Below, piece by piece: positions 16,642 to 25,644 of a stretch of 64,000 nucleotides of DNA. The translations under genes were made by a program, and so were the position numbers. Below the pieces are notes generated by a model. The model was not told where the DNA came from. It saw only the letters and a list, made by a program, of their open reading frames with translations, and searched no databases. Where the stretch lies: positions 426,463 through 490,462 of the forward strand of contig NZ_QZVT01000004.1 in assembly GCF_003602275.1 (NCBI RefSeq), read 5' to 3'. Source of the DNA: Arthrobacter cheniae (GTDB lineage Bacteria; Actinomycetota; Actinomycetes; Actinomycetales; Micrococcaceae). Positions within the stretch are counted from its first letter, which is position 1; each line of letters opens with the position of its first letter.

Positions 16642-18058
16642 TGTCCTGACCGCTCCACGATCCCGTCGCACTGTCGAGTTCTTCCTGCTCCTGCTGGCCC
16701 TCGCCGTCGCTGTCTGCGCGAACTACCTCGCGGGCATCGGACGCGAAGAGGCGCTCGGCGACTATTTCTGGTCACAGGCGATCACCCTTAGTGCGATGAG
16801 CTTGCTCATCCACCTGATCCTGCGGTTCAGGGCGAAATATGCCGACCCGGTGATTCTTCCCATCGTCGTCGCACTCAACGGGATCGGTCTGGCGATGATC
16901 CACCGCCTCGATCTCTCAGCGGCGCAGATCAATCCCGACTTCACTCCGGTGGCGCCCCAACAGGTGCTCTGGACGGCAGTGGCCATCGGTGCGGCCGCGG
17001 TCCTCCTGATCCTGCTGCGGGACCATAGGATCCTTCGTCGTTTCACGTACATCTCGCTGATCGTCAGCGCGATCCTCCTCCTGTTGCCCCTGACTCCGCT
17101 CGGCCTCGAGATCAACGGAGCCCGAATCTGGATATCGGTGGGCTTCGGCACCTTCCAGCCTGGTGAGATCGCGAAGATCACGCTCGCGGTATTCTTCGCC
17201 GGATACCTCTCCACCAACCGCGATCTCATCCTTCTTGCCGGCAAGAAGATAGGTCCGCTCCAGCTCCCTCGTTTCCGGGATCTCGCCCCGATGGGTGCCG
17301 CCTGGCTCGTGAGCATCGGGGTCCTCATCTTCCAGCGCGACCTCGGCTCCTCGATCCTCTTCTTCGGACTCTTCATGGTGATGATCTATATCGCCACAAG
17401 CCGAGTCAGCTGGGTCCTCATCGGCCTGGCCATGATCGCCGTCGGCGTCTTCGTCGCCCTTGAACTGTTCAGCCATGTGGCGCTCCGCTTCGATTCGTGG
17501 ATCAATGCCTTCGCCCCCGAGGTCTACGACCGCGCGCCAGGCGGCAGTGCGCAGGTGGTGCAGGGTCTGTTCGGGCTGGCGAACGGCGGCCTGATGGGGA
17601 CAGGCCTGGGAGCGGGAAGACCCGATCTGGTCACGTATTCCAACAGCGACATGATCATCGCTGCGCTCGGTGAGGAACTCGGACTCATCGGTGTCGTCGC
17701 CATCGTGATGCTGTACGTCCTCCTGGTCTCCCGAGGCATCAGGGCAGCCCTCGGCACGAAGGACGGCTTCGGGAAGCTGCTCGCCTGCGGACTGTCCTTC
17801 ACCATTGCCCTCCAGTGCTTCGTGGTCATCGGCGGGATCACGCGTCTGATCCCTCTCACCGGACTCACCACGCCCTTCATGTCCGCAGGAGGATCATCGC
17901 TGCTCGCGAACTGGCTCATCGTGGCGCTGATCCTGCTCATCTCGGAGACGGCCCGTCGGCCGGCTCCCACCACCCCGATGAAGGACTCGTTCCTCGAGCC
18001 ACTCGGCGTCAACGGAAAGCCCGTCAAGAAGAAGTCCACGAAGGAGGTTTCCCGATGA
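16634..18058 (+). CDS. rodA: FtsW/RodA/SpoVE-family peptidoglycan polymerase (RodA)
   Basis: This is a 474-residue SEDS-family glycosyltransferase with about ten membrane helices that polymerises lipid II during cell elongation. Family signatures include NGARIWISVGFGTFQPGE, the long extracytoplasmic loop with the FQRDLG acidic motif, and TPFMSAGGSS near the C terminus. The ATG at 16634 is preceded by GGAGGTG and overlaps the pstP stop by eight bases. Its partner PBP follows with a four-base overlap, the standard SEDS-bPBP pairing. Confidence 0.92.
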   Translation: MSDVLTAPRSRRTVEFFLLLLALAVAVCANYLAGIGREEALGDYFWSQAITLSAMSLLIHLILRFRAKYADPVILPIVVALNGIGLAMIHRLDLSAAQINPDFTPVAPQQVLWTAVAIGAAAVLLILLRDHRILRRFTYISLIVSAILLLLPLTPLGLEINGARIWISVGFGTFQPGEIAKITLAVFFAGYLSTNRDLILLAGKKIGPLQLPRFRDLAPMGAAWLVSIGVLIFQRDLGSSILFFGLFMVMIYIATSRVSWVLIGLAMIAVGVFVALELFSHVALRFDSWINAFAPEVYDRAPGGSAQVVQGLFGLANGGLMGTGLGAGRPDLVTYSNSDMIIAALGEELGLIGVVAIVMLYVLLVSRGIRAALGTKDGFGKLLACGLSFTIALQCFVVIGGITRLIPLTGLTTPFMSAGGSSLLANWLIVALILLISETARRPAPTTPMKDSFLEPLGVNGKPVKKKSTKEVSR

Positions 18059-19497
18059 ACCAGGCCATTCGCAGCGCATGGGTCGTAGCCATGGGCATGT
18101 TCGCCCTCGTGCTCGGATCGTTGACCTTCGTGCAGTTCTTCCAGGCGGAGGAGCTCACGGAGAACCCGTGGAACAGCCGCCAGTTGTACCAGGAGTTCGG
18201 GCGGCAACGAGGAGCCATCCTCGTGGACGGTCGCGCCGTCGCCGAATCCGTCCCGTCGAACGATCAGTTCAATTACCAGCGCGTCTACGAGGAGCCCGAA
18301 CTGTACGCGCACCTCACGGGCTACTACTCCCTGTCGCTCGGGTCCACACAACTCGAGGATGCTCAATCGGAGATCCTGTCCGGCACGGACAGCTCCTTGT
18401 TCTACGACCGCGTGGTGCGGCTGTTCTCCGGCGTCGACGCACAGGGCGCCAACGTCGAACTGACGATCGACCCGGAGATCCAGCAACTCGCCTACGACCT
18501 CATCCCGGACGGCCAGCGGGGCTCGATCGTGGTCATGGAACCCTCCACCGGCAACATCCTCGCCATGGTGTCGAAGCCCACCTATGACCCGAACCTGCTC
18601 GCGGGTCACGACACGGCCGTTATCGCCGAGAACGCCGCCGCGCTTTCCGAACAGCCCGGACTGTCGATCTACACGAATCCTGCCACCGAGTCGCTCGTGT
18701 CACCCGGGTCCGTGTTCAAACTCATCGATGCCGCTGCAGCAGTCGAGTCCGGCCGCTACGACGCCGAATCGGAGATTCCCAATCCACCGGCGCTCGAATT
18801 CCCGGGCATCCAGTACACCCTGCCGAACTTCGTGACGGGCGGCTGTGCGAGCAGGACGACGGCGGACCTCGAGTTCGCCCTCGAGCAGTCATGCAACACG
18901 GCTTTCGCGAACATCGCACTGGACCTCGGCGAGGCCGCCATCCAGGAGCAGGCCGCGAAGTTCGGCTTCGGCGAGGAATTGGCCATACCCACGCGGGTCA
19001 TCGCCAGCACGTTCCCGTCGGATCTGACGGAACCAGAGCTGGCACAGTCCGCGGTCGGGCAGTTCGACACCCTGGTGACGCCCCTTCAGATGGCCATGGT
19101 TTCCGCAGCCATCGCGAACGACGGCGAGCAGATGAAGCCGCAGCTCATCAAATCCGTCCGCGCCGCCGATCTCGAGCTCATCGAGTCTCCCCAGCCGGAG
19201 GTACTCCGGCAGTCCGTCAGCCAGGAGACTGCGAACCAGCTCACCGATTGGATGGTCAACGTGGTGGACAACGGAACGGCGACGGGAGCTCAGGTCCCCG
19301 GTGTCGCGGTAGCCGGCAAGACAGGGACCGCCGAGTTCTCCGAAACAGGTGACAACGCGTGGTTCACCGGCTTTGCGCCCGCGGATGACCCGCAGGTAGC
19401 CATATCGATCGTGATGGAGAACGTGGACATCCCCACCGGTCAGCAATTGACCTCACCCAGTGCCAAGAGACTCATAGAGGCGGTGTTGAACAGATGA
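18055..19497 (+). CDS. pbpA: Class B penicillin-binding protein (PbpA), transpeptidase
   Basis: This is a 480-residue protein with an N-terminal membrane anchor (about 6-28), a pedestal region and a transpeptidase domain from about residue 160. Active-site motifs are SVFK (Ser219, Lys222), SCN (Ser279-Asn281) and KTGTAEF (Lys422). It cross-links peptidoglycan made by the adjacent RodA. AAGGAGG lies seven bases before the ATG at 18055. The rodA stop and the pknA start overlap its ends by four bases each, so the operon is compact. Confidence 0.93.
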   Translation: MNQAIRSAWVVAMGMFALVLGSLTFVQFFQAEELTENPWNSRQLYQEFGRQRGAILVDGRAVAESVPSNDQFNYQRVYEEPELYAHLTGYYSLSLGSTQLEDAQSEILSGTDSSLFYDRVVRLFSGVDAQGANVELTIDPEIQQLAYDLIPDGQRGSIVVMEPSTGNILAMVSKPTYDPNLLAGHDTAVIAENAAALSEQPGLSIYTNPATESLVSPGSVFKLIDAAAAVESGRYDAESEIPNPPALEFPGIQYTLPNFVTGGCASRTTADLEFALEQSCNTAFANIALDLGEAAIQEQAAKFGFGEELAIPTRVIASTFPSDLTEPELAQSAVGQFDTLVTPLQMAMVSAAIANDGEQMKPQLIKSVRAADLELIESPQPEVLRQSVSQETANQLTDWMVNVVDNGTATGAQVPGVAVAGKTGTAEFSETGDNAWFTGFAPADDPQVAISIVMENVDIPTGQQLTSPSAKRLIEAVLNR

Positions 19498-21293
19498 GGC
19501 CCACGTCAGGAATCACCCTGGGCGGCAGGTTCGAACTGACCGAGCGCGTCGCCATCGGCGGTATGGGCGAGGTCTGGAAGGCCCGGGACCAGATCCTCGG
19601 CCGGGTCGTCGCGATCAAGATCCTCAAGGAGGAGTACTCGGGCGATCCCGCGTTCCTCAACCGCTTCCGGGCCGAAGCGCGCCACACAGCGCTGTTGAAC
19701 CACGAGGGCATCGCCAACGTCTTCGATTACGGCGAGGAGGGCGGCTCCGCCTACCTCGTCATGGAACTCGTCCCGGGACAACCCCTGTCCGCCGTCATCG
19801 AGAAGGAGCAGGTCCTCTCACCGGACCGCACGCTCTCCATCGTGGGGCAGACCGCCACGGCCCTCGCCGTCGCGCACCGTCAGGGCCTCGTGCACCGGGA
19901 CGTGAAGCCGGGCAACATCCTCGTCATGCCCGACGGCCGGGTCAAGATCACCGACTTCGGTATCGCCCGGCTAGCCGACCAGGTTCCCTTGACGGCCACG
20001 GGCCAGGTGATGGGCACCGCGCAGTACCTCGCTCCCGAACAGGCCACCGGCCAGCCGGCCACGGGCTCCTCCGACATCTATGCGCTCGGAGTGATCGGCT
20101 ACGAGTTGCTGGCCGGGCGGCGTCCGTTCTCGGGCGAGTCCCAGATCGCGATCGCCCTCGCCCAGGTGAACGATGCTCCGCCGCCGCTGCCCGAGTCCAT
20201 CCCGCGCCCCGTGCGCGCCCTGATCGGATCGATGCTCGCGAAGGATCCGGCCGGCCGGCCGCGCGACGCCGAATCGCTTGCACGCGCCGTAGCGGCCATC
20301 CGCTCCGGTGACGTCCGCGCCGCCGAGGCGGCCGTGCCGGGGATGCTGGCCTTCGCTGCCGCCGGTGCGGACGTGCCGACCGCCGCGGTGCCGCGCCAGG
20401 ACACCCAGGCGACGACGGCGGTCCCCGCACCGACCACGTCGGCCCTGCCCACCGTCGCCGCTCCCGCCGCGGCCGGTGCAGCTGCCGGTATCGCAGCATC
20501 ACGGGACTGGTCCGAGGAGGATCCCGACGTACCCGAGCCCGCCCCGGCCGACCGTGAGGACGAGGACCGCCGGAGCCCCTGGCTGATCCCGCTCATCGTG
20601 CTCCTGCTGCTGGCCCTGGCCGCCATCGCATTTCTGGTCCTCCAGCCACTGCTGACCGGCGACACTTCCGACAACGTACCCGCCGGGACGACCAGTTCTT
20701 CCGCGAGCGCTGAGTCGTCGTCGAGCACTCCATCCCGGTCCCCTTCTGCCACCCCGACCACACCGTCGTCGTCACCTGCCCCGAGCACCACCGAGGCGAG
20801 CGACGACGTCATCATCTCGCCGAGCGAGTACCTCGGACTGTCCCAGCAGGAAGCCACCCAGCGACTGATCGCCCTTGGTTTCGGCGTCGACGTCGAGCCG
20901 CAGTTCGCGGACCAGGAAGCCGGGACGGTGCTTGCCATCAATCCCAGCGGCGCACAGGCACCAGGCACAACCATCACGCTCACCGTGTCCCAGGGCCCGG
21001 AGCCGGTCGAGCAGGTCACCGTCCCGGGAGGACTGCAGGGCCGTTCCGCGGCCGACGTCGAGGGGATCCTCGTGGATCTCGGGCTCAGGCCGGTCAACGT
21101 CGGTGAAGAGCAGTCCCCGCAGCCCGCCGGGACCGTCCTCCGACTCAATCCGGGGGCGGGAGCCGTACTGCCCGCGGGAACACAGGTCGACTACGTCGTG
21201 TCGTCCGGTCCGCCGGAGACCGAGGCCCCGGTGGCCCCGGTGACGCCGACCCCGACGCCGGCGCCGACAGCGACAGCGACCTCCAGCCCATGA
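19494..21293 (+). CDS. pknA: Ser/Thr protein kinase with two PASTA repeats (PknA-position)
   Basis: This is a 599-residue receptor kinase. The Hanks-type kinase domain (about 12-275) has a Gly-rich loop GGMGEVWK, Lys42 in VVAIK, catalytic HRD Asp136 and DFG Asp154. An Ala/Pro-rich juxtamembrane linker precedes one membrane helix (about 363-385). Two extracytoplasmic PASTA repeats follow (about 440-505 and 508-572), with a Pro/Thr tail. Mycobacterial PknA has no PASTA repeats, so this protein differs although it holds the same genetic position. It should phosphorylate cell-shape and division proteins. The start overlaps the pbpA stop. Confidence 0.92.
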   Translation: MRPTSGITLGGRFELTERVAIGGMGEVWKARDQILGRVVAIKILKEEYSGDPAFLNRFRAEARHTALLNHEGIANVFDYGEEGGSAYLVMELVPGQPLSAVIEKEQVLSPDRTLSIVGQTATALAVAHRQGLVHRDVKPGNILVMPDGRVKITDFGIARLADQVPLTATGQVMGTAQYLAPEQATGQPATGSSDIYALGVIGYELLAGRRPFSGESQIAIALAQVNDAPPPLPESIPRPVRALIGSMLAKDPAGRPRDAESLARAVAAIRSGDVRAAEAAVPGMLAFAAAGADVPTAAVPRQDTQATTAVPAPTTSALPTVAAPAAAGAAAGIAASRDWSEEDPDVPEPAPADREDEDRRSPWLIPLIVLLLLALAAIAFLVLQPLLTGDTSDNVPAGTTSSSASAESSSSTPSRSPSATPTTPSSSPAPSTTEASDDVIISPSEYLGLSQQEATQRLIALGFGVDVEPQFADQEAGTVLAINPSGAQAPGTTITLTVSQGPEPVEQVTVPGGLQGRSAADVEGILVDLGLRPVNVGEEQSPQPAGTVLRLNPGAGAVLPAGTQVDYVVSSGPPETEAPVAPVTPTPTPAPTATATSSP

Positions 21294-21309
21294 TCCCTCC
21301 GGAGCGCCA

Positions 21310-23307
21310 ATGGCCGGGGAACGGAAGCCGGTGAATACCCAGCGGGTCCTGAACGGACGATACGAGGTACTCGAGCTGATCGGGCGCGGAGGGATGGCCG
21401 ACGTCCACCTCGGCAAAGACCTGCGGCTCGGGCGCTCGGTCGCGATCAAGCTCCTGCGGCAGGACCTGGCTCGGGATCCGCTGTTCCAGTCGCGCTTCAG
21501 GCGGGAGGCACAGGCTGTTGCGGGGCTGAACAACCCGAACATCGTCTCGGTGTACGACACGGGCGAGGAGGAAATCCCCGACCGACCGCAGCACGAGGTC
21601 CGTGTCCCCTTCATCGTCATGGAGTACGTAGCCGGCCGAACCCTCCGCGCCCATGTCAAGGCCGGTGACCTGACGCCCAAGGACAGCGTCACCTACCTTG
21701 CGGGTGTCCTCGACGCGCTGGAGTACAGCCACAGGGCCGGCATCGTCCACAGGGACATCAAGCCGGCCAACGTGATGATCACGCTCGACGGCGCCGTCAA
21801 GGTGATGGACTTCGGCATAGCCCGCGCGATGGCCGATTCGCAGGCCACCATGACGCAGACGCAGGCCGTCCTCGGCACGGCGCAGTACCTCTCGCCCGAG
21901 CAAGCACGGGGTGAGAAGGTCGATGCACGCAGCGACCTGTACTCCGCCGGGTGTCTGCTGTTCGAACTGCTCACCGGCCGGCCACCGTTCGTCGGGGACA
22001 GCCCGGTATCCGTGGCCTACCAGCACGTCCGGGAGGAACCTCCGACGGCGAGCAGTCTCAATACCGATGTGACGCCCGCCTTGGATTCCGTGCTGGCCAG
22101 GGCCCTTGAGAAAGACCGCGAGGACCGCTTCCAGGATGCAGCGGGCTTCCGCAAGGCACTGCTGGACGCCGGCCGAGGCATCATCCTGCCCGGCGCCGTC
22201 GTAGCACCGACGGAAGCGATAAATATCACTGCCCCGCAGACGCGTGCGCAAGGAGTCGGCGCGGCGACGCTTGCCGGGTCCGCCGCAGCCGCATTGTCGG
22301 GTCCCCACACGCGCGCCATGGATCGGGTCTCCGCCGAACGTGCGATGACGGACGGCCGCCTCCAGGCCTCCGATCGGATCGAAGAGGATGACCGGTCCGA
22401 CGTCCTGCGTTCGGGGGGTGCGGGGCAGCAACCGGACCGGAGGCGGAATTCCGCCCGTACTGCCTGGATCACCGTCTTCTTCGTGGCGGTTCTCCTGGTC
22501 CTTGCTGCCGGCTACTTCGTGCTCAGCACCCTGCTGGGCAATCAGGACCAGCCTGAAGTGACGACCGTCGTCGTTCCCGAACTCGTCGGGATGACGGAGG
22601 CGGACGCAACCGATGCCATCGTCGATGTTGGACTCATCCCCTCTACCGACGAGGAGTACAACGCAACGGTGGATGCCGGCAGTGTCATCTCGTCGGATCC
22701 GTCCGCGGGTGCCTCCGTGGAGCCGGAATCGCGCGTCAACATCACCGTCTCGCAGGGCCCCGCCAACGTGCTGCTGCCCGACTCGCTCGCCGGTCTCACC
22801 GAATCCTCGGCTCGTGACCAACTCGAGGAACTCGGTCTGCGGGGTGGCGCCATCACGGAGGAGACCAGCGCCGAGGTTCCCGACGGCAGGGTCATCACCA
22901 CCAACCCCCAGGCCGGCCAGACTGTGCCGGTCGGCAGTTCCGTCGATCTGGTGCTGTCCAACGGCAAGGTCACCGTGCCCCTGCTCACCGATCTGACCGT
23001 CCAGCAGGCCGAGGCACTCCTGGCGGACCCCGCGGTGCAATTGCCCTTCACCGTTCGCGAGGTGGAGAACAGCGTCGTCGCCCCGGGCATCATCACGGCA
23101 CAATCCGCGCAGGCTCGATCCGAGGTCGATCAGGGTACGCAGATCGTCCTGACCGTCGCGAAGGCACCTGCCCCCGAACCTGTGGAGCCGGCCGAGCCCA
23201 CGCAGTCCCCAGAACCCACACAGGCCCCGTCGGAGGAACCGGGTAACCGGCCGACCGAAGGCACGGGTGACGGATCCAACACCCGTCCCACCGAGGACGG
23301 TAACTAG
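21310..23307 (+). CDS. pknB: Ser/Thr protein kinase PknB with three PASTA repeats
   Basis: This is a 665-residue receptor kinase. The kinase domain (about 18-285) has GRGGMADVH, Lys47, HRD Asp149, DFG Asp167 and a Thr-rich activation loop (TMTQTQAVLGT). One membrane helix lies near 383-406. Three PASTA repeats follow (about 420-485, 490-558, 560-623), and the tail is Pro/Glu/Thr rich. PASTA repeats sense muropeptides or lipid II, coupling wall synthesis to signalling. It is the last gene of the operon, 16 bp after the preceding kinase gene. It ends convergently with pabA/trpG, 56 bp away. Confidence 0.94.
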   Translation: MAGERKPVNTQRVLNGRYEVLELIGRGGMADVHLGKDLRLGRSVAIKLLRQDLARDPLFQSRFRREAQAVAGLNNPNIVSVYDTGEEEIPDRPQHEVRVPFIVMEYVAGRTLRAHVKAGDLTPKDSVTYLAGVLDALEYSHRAGIVHRDIKPANVMITLDGAVKVMDFGIARAMADSQATMTQTQAVLGTAQYLSPEQARGEKVDARSDLYSAGCLLFELLTGRPPFVGDSPVSVAYQHVREEPPTASSLNTDVTPALDSVLARALEKDREDRFQDAAGFRKALLDAGRGIILPGAVVAPTEAINITAPQTRAQGVGAATLAGSAAAALSGPHTRAMDRVSAERAMTDGRLQASDRIEEDDRSDVLRSGGAGQQPDRRRNSARTAWITVFFVAVLLVLAAGYFVLSTLLGNQDQPEVTTVVVPELVGMTEADATDAIVDVGLIPSTDEEYNATVDAGSVISSDPSAGASVEPESRVNITVSQGPANVLLPDSLAGLTESSARDQLEELGLRGGAITEETSAEVPDGRVITTNPQAGQTVPVGSSVDLVLSNGKVTVPLLTDLTVQQAEALLADPAVQLPFTVREVENSVVAPGIITAQSAQARSEVDQGTQIVLTVAKAPAPEPVEPAEPTQSPEPTQAPSEEPGNRPTEGTGDGSNTRPTEDGN

Positions 23308-23363
23308 GCGACGACCAGCAGGTCAGCTCGTCGACGGGCCTGGTCCTTCCCTTCGGGCGGTAC

Positions 23364-24008
23364 CTAGCGCGCGATGAGCGGACTGAGGCCCGCGGCCCTG
23401 GTTGCCGCACCCTCGAGACCGAGGGATTCGAGCCAGGTACCCAGCATCTGGTAGCCGCCCTCCGTGAGGACGGACTCGGGATGGAACTGTACGCCGCAGA
23501 GGGGTGCCGTCCTGTGCTCGAGGCCCATGATGATGCCGCTGGCGGTGCGGGCCGTGACGGTGAGCTCTGCCGGTACGCTGTCGCTGACGGCTGCGAGAGA
23601 GTGGTACCGCGTCGCGGTAACCGGTGACGGAAGTCCCGCGAAAACACTCGTCCCGTCGTGTTCGACGAGCGACGTCTTGCCGTGCATGAGTTCAGGTGCG
23701 TGCGTGACCGTTCCCCCGTATGCCTCGGCGAGCGCCTGATGACCCAGGCAGACCCCGAGCATGGGCTTGGCCTGCTCACCGCACCAACGGATCAGATCGA
23801 CACAGACACCGGCGTCGGCCGGTGTTCCCGGACCTGGAGAGATGAGGACACCGTTCCGCGATGCCGCCATGTCCTGCGCTTCCGCTAGCGTGACGTCGTC
23901 GTTCCGGACCACGGTGGTCTCGGCGCCGAGTTCCTGCAGGTAGCCGACCAGGGTGTAGACGAAACTGTCGTAGTTGTCGACGACGAGGATTCGGGTGGTG
24001 TGAGCCAT
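23364..24008 (-). CDS. pabA: Anthranilate/aminodeoxychorismate synthase component II (glutamine amidotransferase)
   Basis: This is a 214-residue class I glutamine amidotransferase, a single domain. The nucleophile is the Cys of GVCLGHQ and the His/Glu pair lies in FHPES. It supplies ammonia to a chorismate-using component I for tryptophan or folate synthesis. No component I gene is nearby, so whether it serves TrpE, PabB or both cannot be decided. The location beside pknB is the same as mycobacterial trpG. The start is two bases from the end of the 53-residue membrane peptide gene. Confidence 0.88.
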   Translation of the reverse strand: MAHTTRILVVDNYDSFVYTLVGYLQELGAETTVVRNDDVTLAEAQDMAASRNGVLISPGPGTPADAGVCVDLIRWCGEQAKPMLGVCLGHQALAEAYGGTVTHAPELMHGKTSLVEHDGTSVFAGLPSPVTATRYHSLAAVSDSVPAELTVTARTASGIIMGLEHRTAPLCGVQFHPESVLTEGGYQMLGTWLESLGLEGAATRAAGLSPLIAR

Positions 24009-24011
24009 GAG

Positions 24012-24173
24012 TTACGGGGAACCAATCGTTGAATCTGTGAGCGGGCTGAACTGGGATATCCAGGGAAACACGAAGACCAGGAGTACCGCGACGGCTGCCA
24101 GCACCAGGACCACGGACAGGACGATGCGCATCCACAGGGGACCGGGAAGAGCGCGGAAAATCGATCCGTACAT
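24012..24173 (-). CDS. 53-residue single-span membrane protein
   Basis: An ATG at 24173 opens a 53-codon frame ending in TAA at 24012. The product has a short basic N terminus (MYGSIFRALPGPLWMR), one strong helix (IVLSVVLVLAAVAVLLVFVF) and a short polar tail. It starts five bases after the sortase stop and ends three bases before the pabA start codon, so it is embedded in a same-strand operon. This placement and the clean membrane segment are the reasons for calling it real. No function is assigned. Confidence 0.65.
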   Translation of the reverse strand: MYGSIFRALPGPLWMRIVLSVVLVLAAVAVLLVFVFPWISQFSPLTDSTIGSP

Positions 24174-24178
24174 CGTGT

Positions 24179-24997
24179 CTATGCCTGTCCTGCAGCGCGG
24201 GCGACCTGCTCCGCGATCTCCGGCGGCGGCCCGGCATCCAAGGGACGCCAGGACTCCATCACCGAGTACGCAATAATACGCTCCTGGGCGCCGAAGCGAG
24301 GATTGCAGCTGGTCAGCGTGAGAATGCGGTCCAGGGGTTCAGCAGCGGGATCCGTGGGGACGGGAGCGATGACATCCACACGATCCGGCAGCACGATCTC
24401 CGTGTTGCGGAAGACATAGGTGTAGTAGCCGTCGCGCGTCTGGAGGTAGATGCGGTCACCGGGAACCAGGGTATGAATCTGGTCGAGCACCTGGCCGTGC
24501 GTCTGCCGGTGGCCTGCCAGCGCTATATTCCCTACCGCCCCGGGTGCAGCGGTGCCGGGGTAGTGGCCGAGTCCGAGGTTGTCCAGCACATCGGTTCCTA
24601 CGCCGGCCGTGATGGGCCGTGAATAGTTCTCGCCGAAGCGGGGGACGTACACCACTCCGAAGGTACCGGTGAGTGCACTCTGCGCAAGGACTGCCGGTTC
24701 CCCGAAGTCCTCGACGGCAGGTGCGTCTTCACCGCCGTCGGTCGAGGGCGCTGGAGGCTCAGGTGCAAGGGTCACATCCGAGAAAAACTGCTCCAGCGCC
24801 TGATCCTGCTTGATCCCCGAGTCGATGTTCGTCCACCAGAGCTCCCAACCCACGAACAGCAGCAGGACGATTCCGACGGTGATGAGCAGTTCACCCAGAA
24901 TCTGCGCGACCATCTGGAAGGGCGTCCGACGACGGCGCGTGGGCCTGGTGCGTTGAGGTCGGCTTTCGACGGCGGCGTCGAGCGTTGATCTGGCCAC
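24179..24997 (-). CDS. srtE: Class E sortase
   Basis: This is a 272-residue membrane-anchored transpeptidase. A basic, Arg-rich N terminus leads to one membrane helix (about 30-50), then an Asp/Glu/Pro-rich linker and the sortase beta-barrel. Catalytic residues are His163 (ALAGHRQTHG), Cys231 (LTSCNPR) and Arg240 (QERIIAY); the TSCNP form is typical of class E enzymes from high-G+C Gram-positives. They attach LAXTG-type proteins to peptidoglycan. A GTG at 25003 is in frame but overlaps the AGGAG ribosome site; the GTG at 24997, five bases after AGGAG, is the better start. No sortase substrate is encoded nearby. Confidence 0.88.
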   Translation of the reverse strand: MARSTLDAAVESRPQRTRPTRRRRTPFQMVAQILGELLITVGIVLLLFVGWELWWTNIDSGIKQDQALEQFFSDVTLAPEPPAPSTDGGEDAPAVEDFGEPAVLAQSALTGTFGVVYVPRFGENYSRPITAGVGTDVLDNLGLGHYPGTAAPGAVGNIALAGHRQTHGQVLDQIHTLVPGDRIYLQTRDGYYTYVFRNTEIVLPDRVDVIAPVPTDPAAEPLDRILTLTSCNPRFGAQERIIAYSVMESWRPLDAGPPPEIAEQVARAAGQA

Positions 24998-25032
24998 TGC
25001 CACTCCTGAGCTCGGGATGCACCGGTATCCTG

Positions 25033-25062
25033 CGGTTCTTGGCTAGAATCGTGCAAGAACCG
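25033..25062 (+). promoter_or_regulatory. Inverted repeat around a -10-like box in the sortase/crgA divergent region
   Basis: CGGTTCTTG (25033-25041) and CAAGAACCG (25054-25062) form a perfect 9-bp inverted repeat. Its 12-bp centre contains TAGAAT (25044-25049), a good -10 element for the crgA direction. A dimeric regulator bound here would cover the promoter. No matching -35 was found. Confidence 0.45.
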
Positions 25063-25135
25063 GACCGCCGGGTGTCGATTCTCCTTCAGGATAACCTGCA
25101 GGTCGGGACACTTCTGAGCGGCCAGCAAGAACATC

Positions 25136-25160
25136 GGTGCAGCTGACCAGCAGCTGCACC
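25136..25160 (+). other. Stem-loop in the crgA leader
   Basis: GGTGCAGCTG and CAGCTGCACC form a perfect 10-bp stem with a 5-base loop, ending about six bases before the crgA ribosome-binding site (GAGGAG). It may protect the leader or modulate ribosome entry. Confidence 0.45.
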
Positions 25161-25176
25161 CCGTCGAGGAGAAGCC

Positions 25177-25425
25177 GTGCCCGAGTCCAAGCCCCGCAAG
25201 AGAGCCAGCTCCGCTGCGCCCGCCGCGAAATCCTCACAGCCCAAGCCGAATCCCGCCTGGTACAAGTACGTCATGTTCGGTCTGATGATCGTCGGCCTGC
25301 TGTGGATCATCACGTTCTACATCTCGATGTCCACCCTGCCCGTTGCAGCCTGGGGTTCGTGGAACATCCTCGCGGGCTTCGGCATCGCGATCATCGGCTT
25401 CCTGATGACGACGCGGTGGCGTTAG
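25177..25425 (+). CDS. crgA: Cell division protein CrgA
   Basis: This is an 82-residue protein with a basic, Ala/Pro/Lys-rich N terminus and two membrane helices (about 31-51 and 59-76) joined by a short loop containing STLPVAAWGSWN, the CrgA signature. CrgA is a small divisome protein that in Streptomyces and Mycobacterium interacts with FtsZ, FtsQ, FtsI and PBPs. The GTG start is supported by GAGGAG 5-6 bases upstream. The gene stands alone between divergent sortase and convergent rhomboid genes, next to a DnaA-box cluster. Confidence 0.93.
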   Translation: MPESKPRKRASSAAPAAKSSQPKPNPAWYKYVMFGLMIVGLLWIITFYISMSTLPVAAWGSWNILAGFGIAIIGFLMTTRWR

Positions 25426-25465
25426 CCGATCTCACCCTGCCTCTGTACACACCATGTGCATGAAG

Positions 25466-25594
25466 TTATCCACAGGTGTGCACAGGATTGTTGATCGTTC
25501 ACCAAATTCCGCGAAACTCCGGGCCCTGCTTATCCACAGGTGTGGAATTACATGTGTGTAAGTTATCCCCCGTGTGGATAAAGGGTGTGGACAA
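25466..25594. other. Cluster of DnaA boxes outside oriC
   Basis: Three perfect TTATCCACA boxes lie within 130 bp: 25466-25474 (+), 25530-25538 (+) and 25573-25581 (-). Near matches occur at 25563-25571 (TTATCCCCC, +) and 25586-25594 (TTGTCCACA, -). The cluster occupies the convergent gap between crgA and the rhomboid gene, about 14 kb from the dnaA-dnaN origin. A DnaA-titrating or accessory origin function is possible but unproven. Confidence 0.7.
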
Positions 25595-25636
25595 GTGAGG
25601 GAGGGGTCGGTGTTCGCACACCGACCCCTCCCTCAC
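25595..25636. terminator. Strong bidirectional hairpin between crgA and rhomboid genes
   Basis: GTGAGGGAGGGGTCGGTGT (25595-25613) pairs perfectly with its complement at 25618-25636 across a 4-base loop (TCGC), a 19-bp stem. There is no T tract. It lies at the 3' ends of two convergent genes and directly abuts the DnaA-box cluster. Confidence 0.65.
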
Positions 25637-25644
25637 CTGATACC

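Noticed and set aside
21145..23103. 652-codon minus-strand frame opposite pknB
   Set aside because: Antisense shadow of an unmistakable PASTA kinase; no family resemblance of its own.
23309..23333. CGACGA/TCGTCG hairpin between pknB and pabA as a terminator
   Set aside because: Only six base pairs with a 13-base loop and no T tract; too weak to call.
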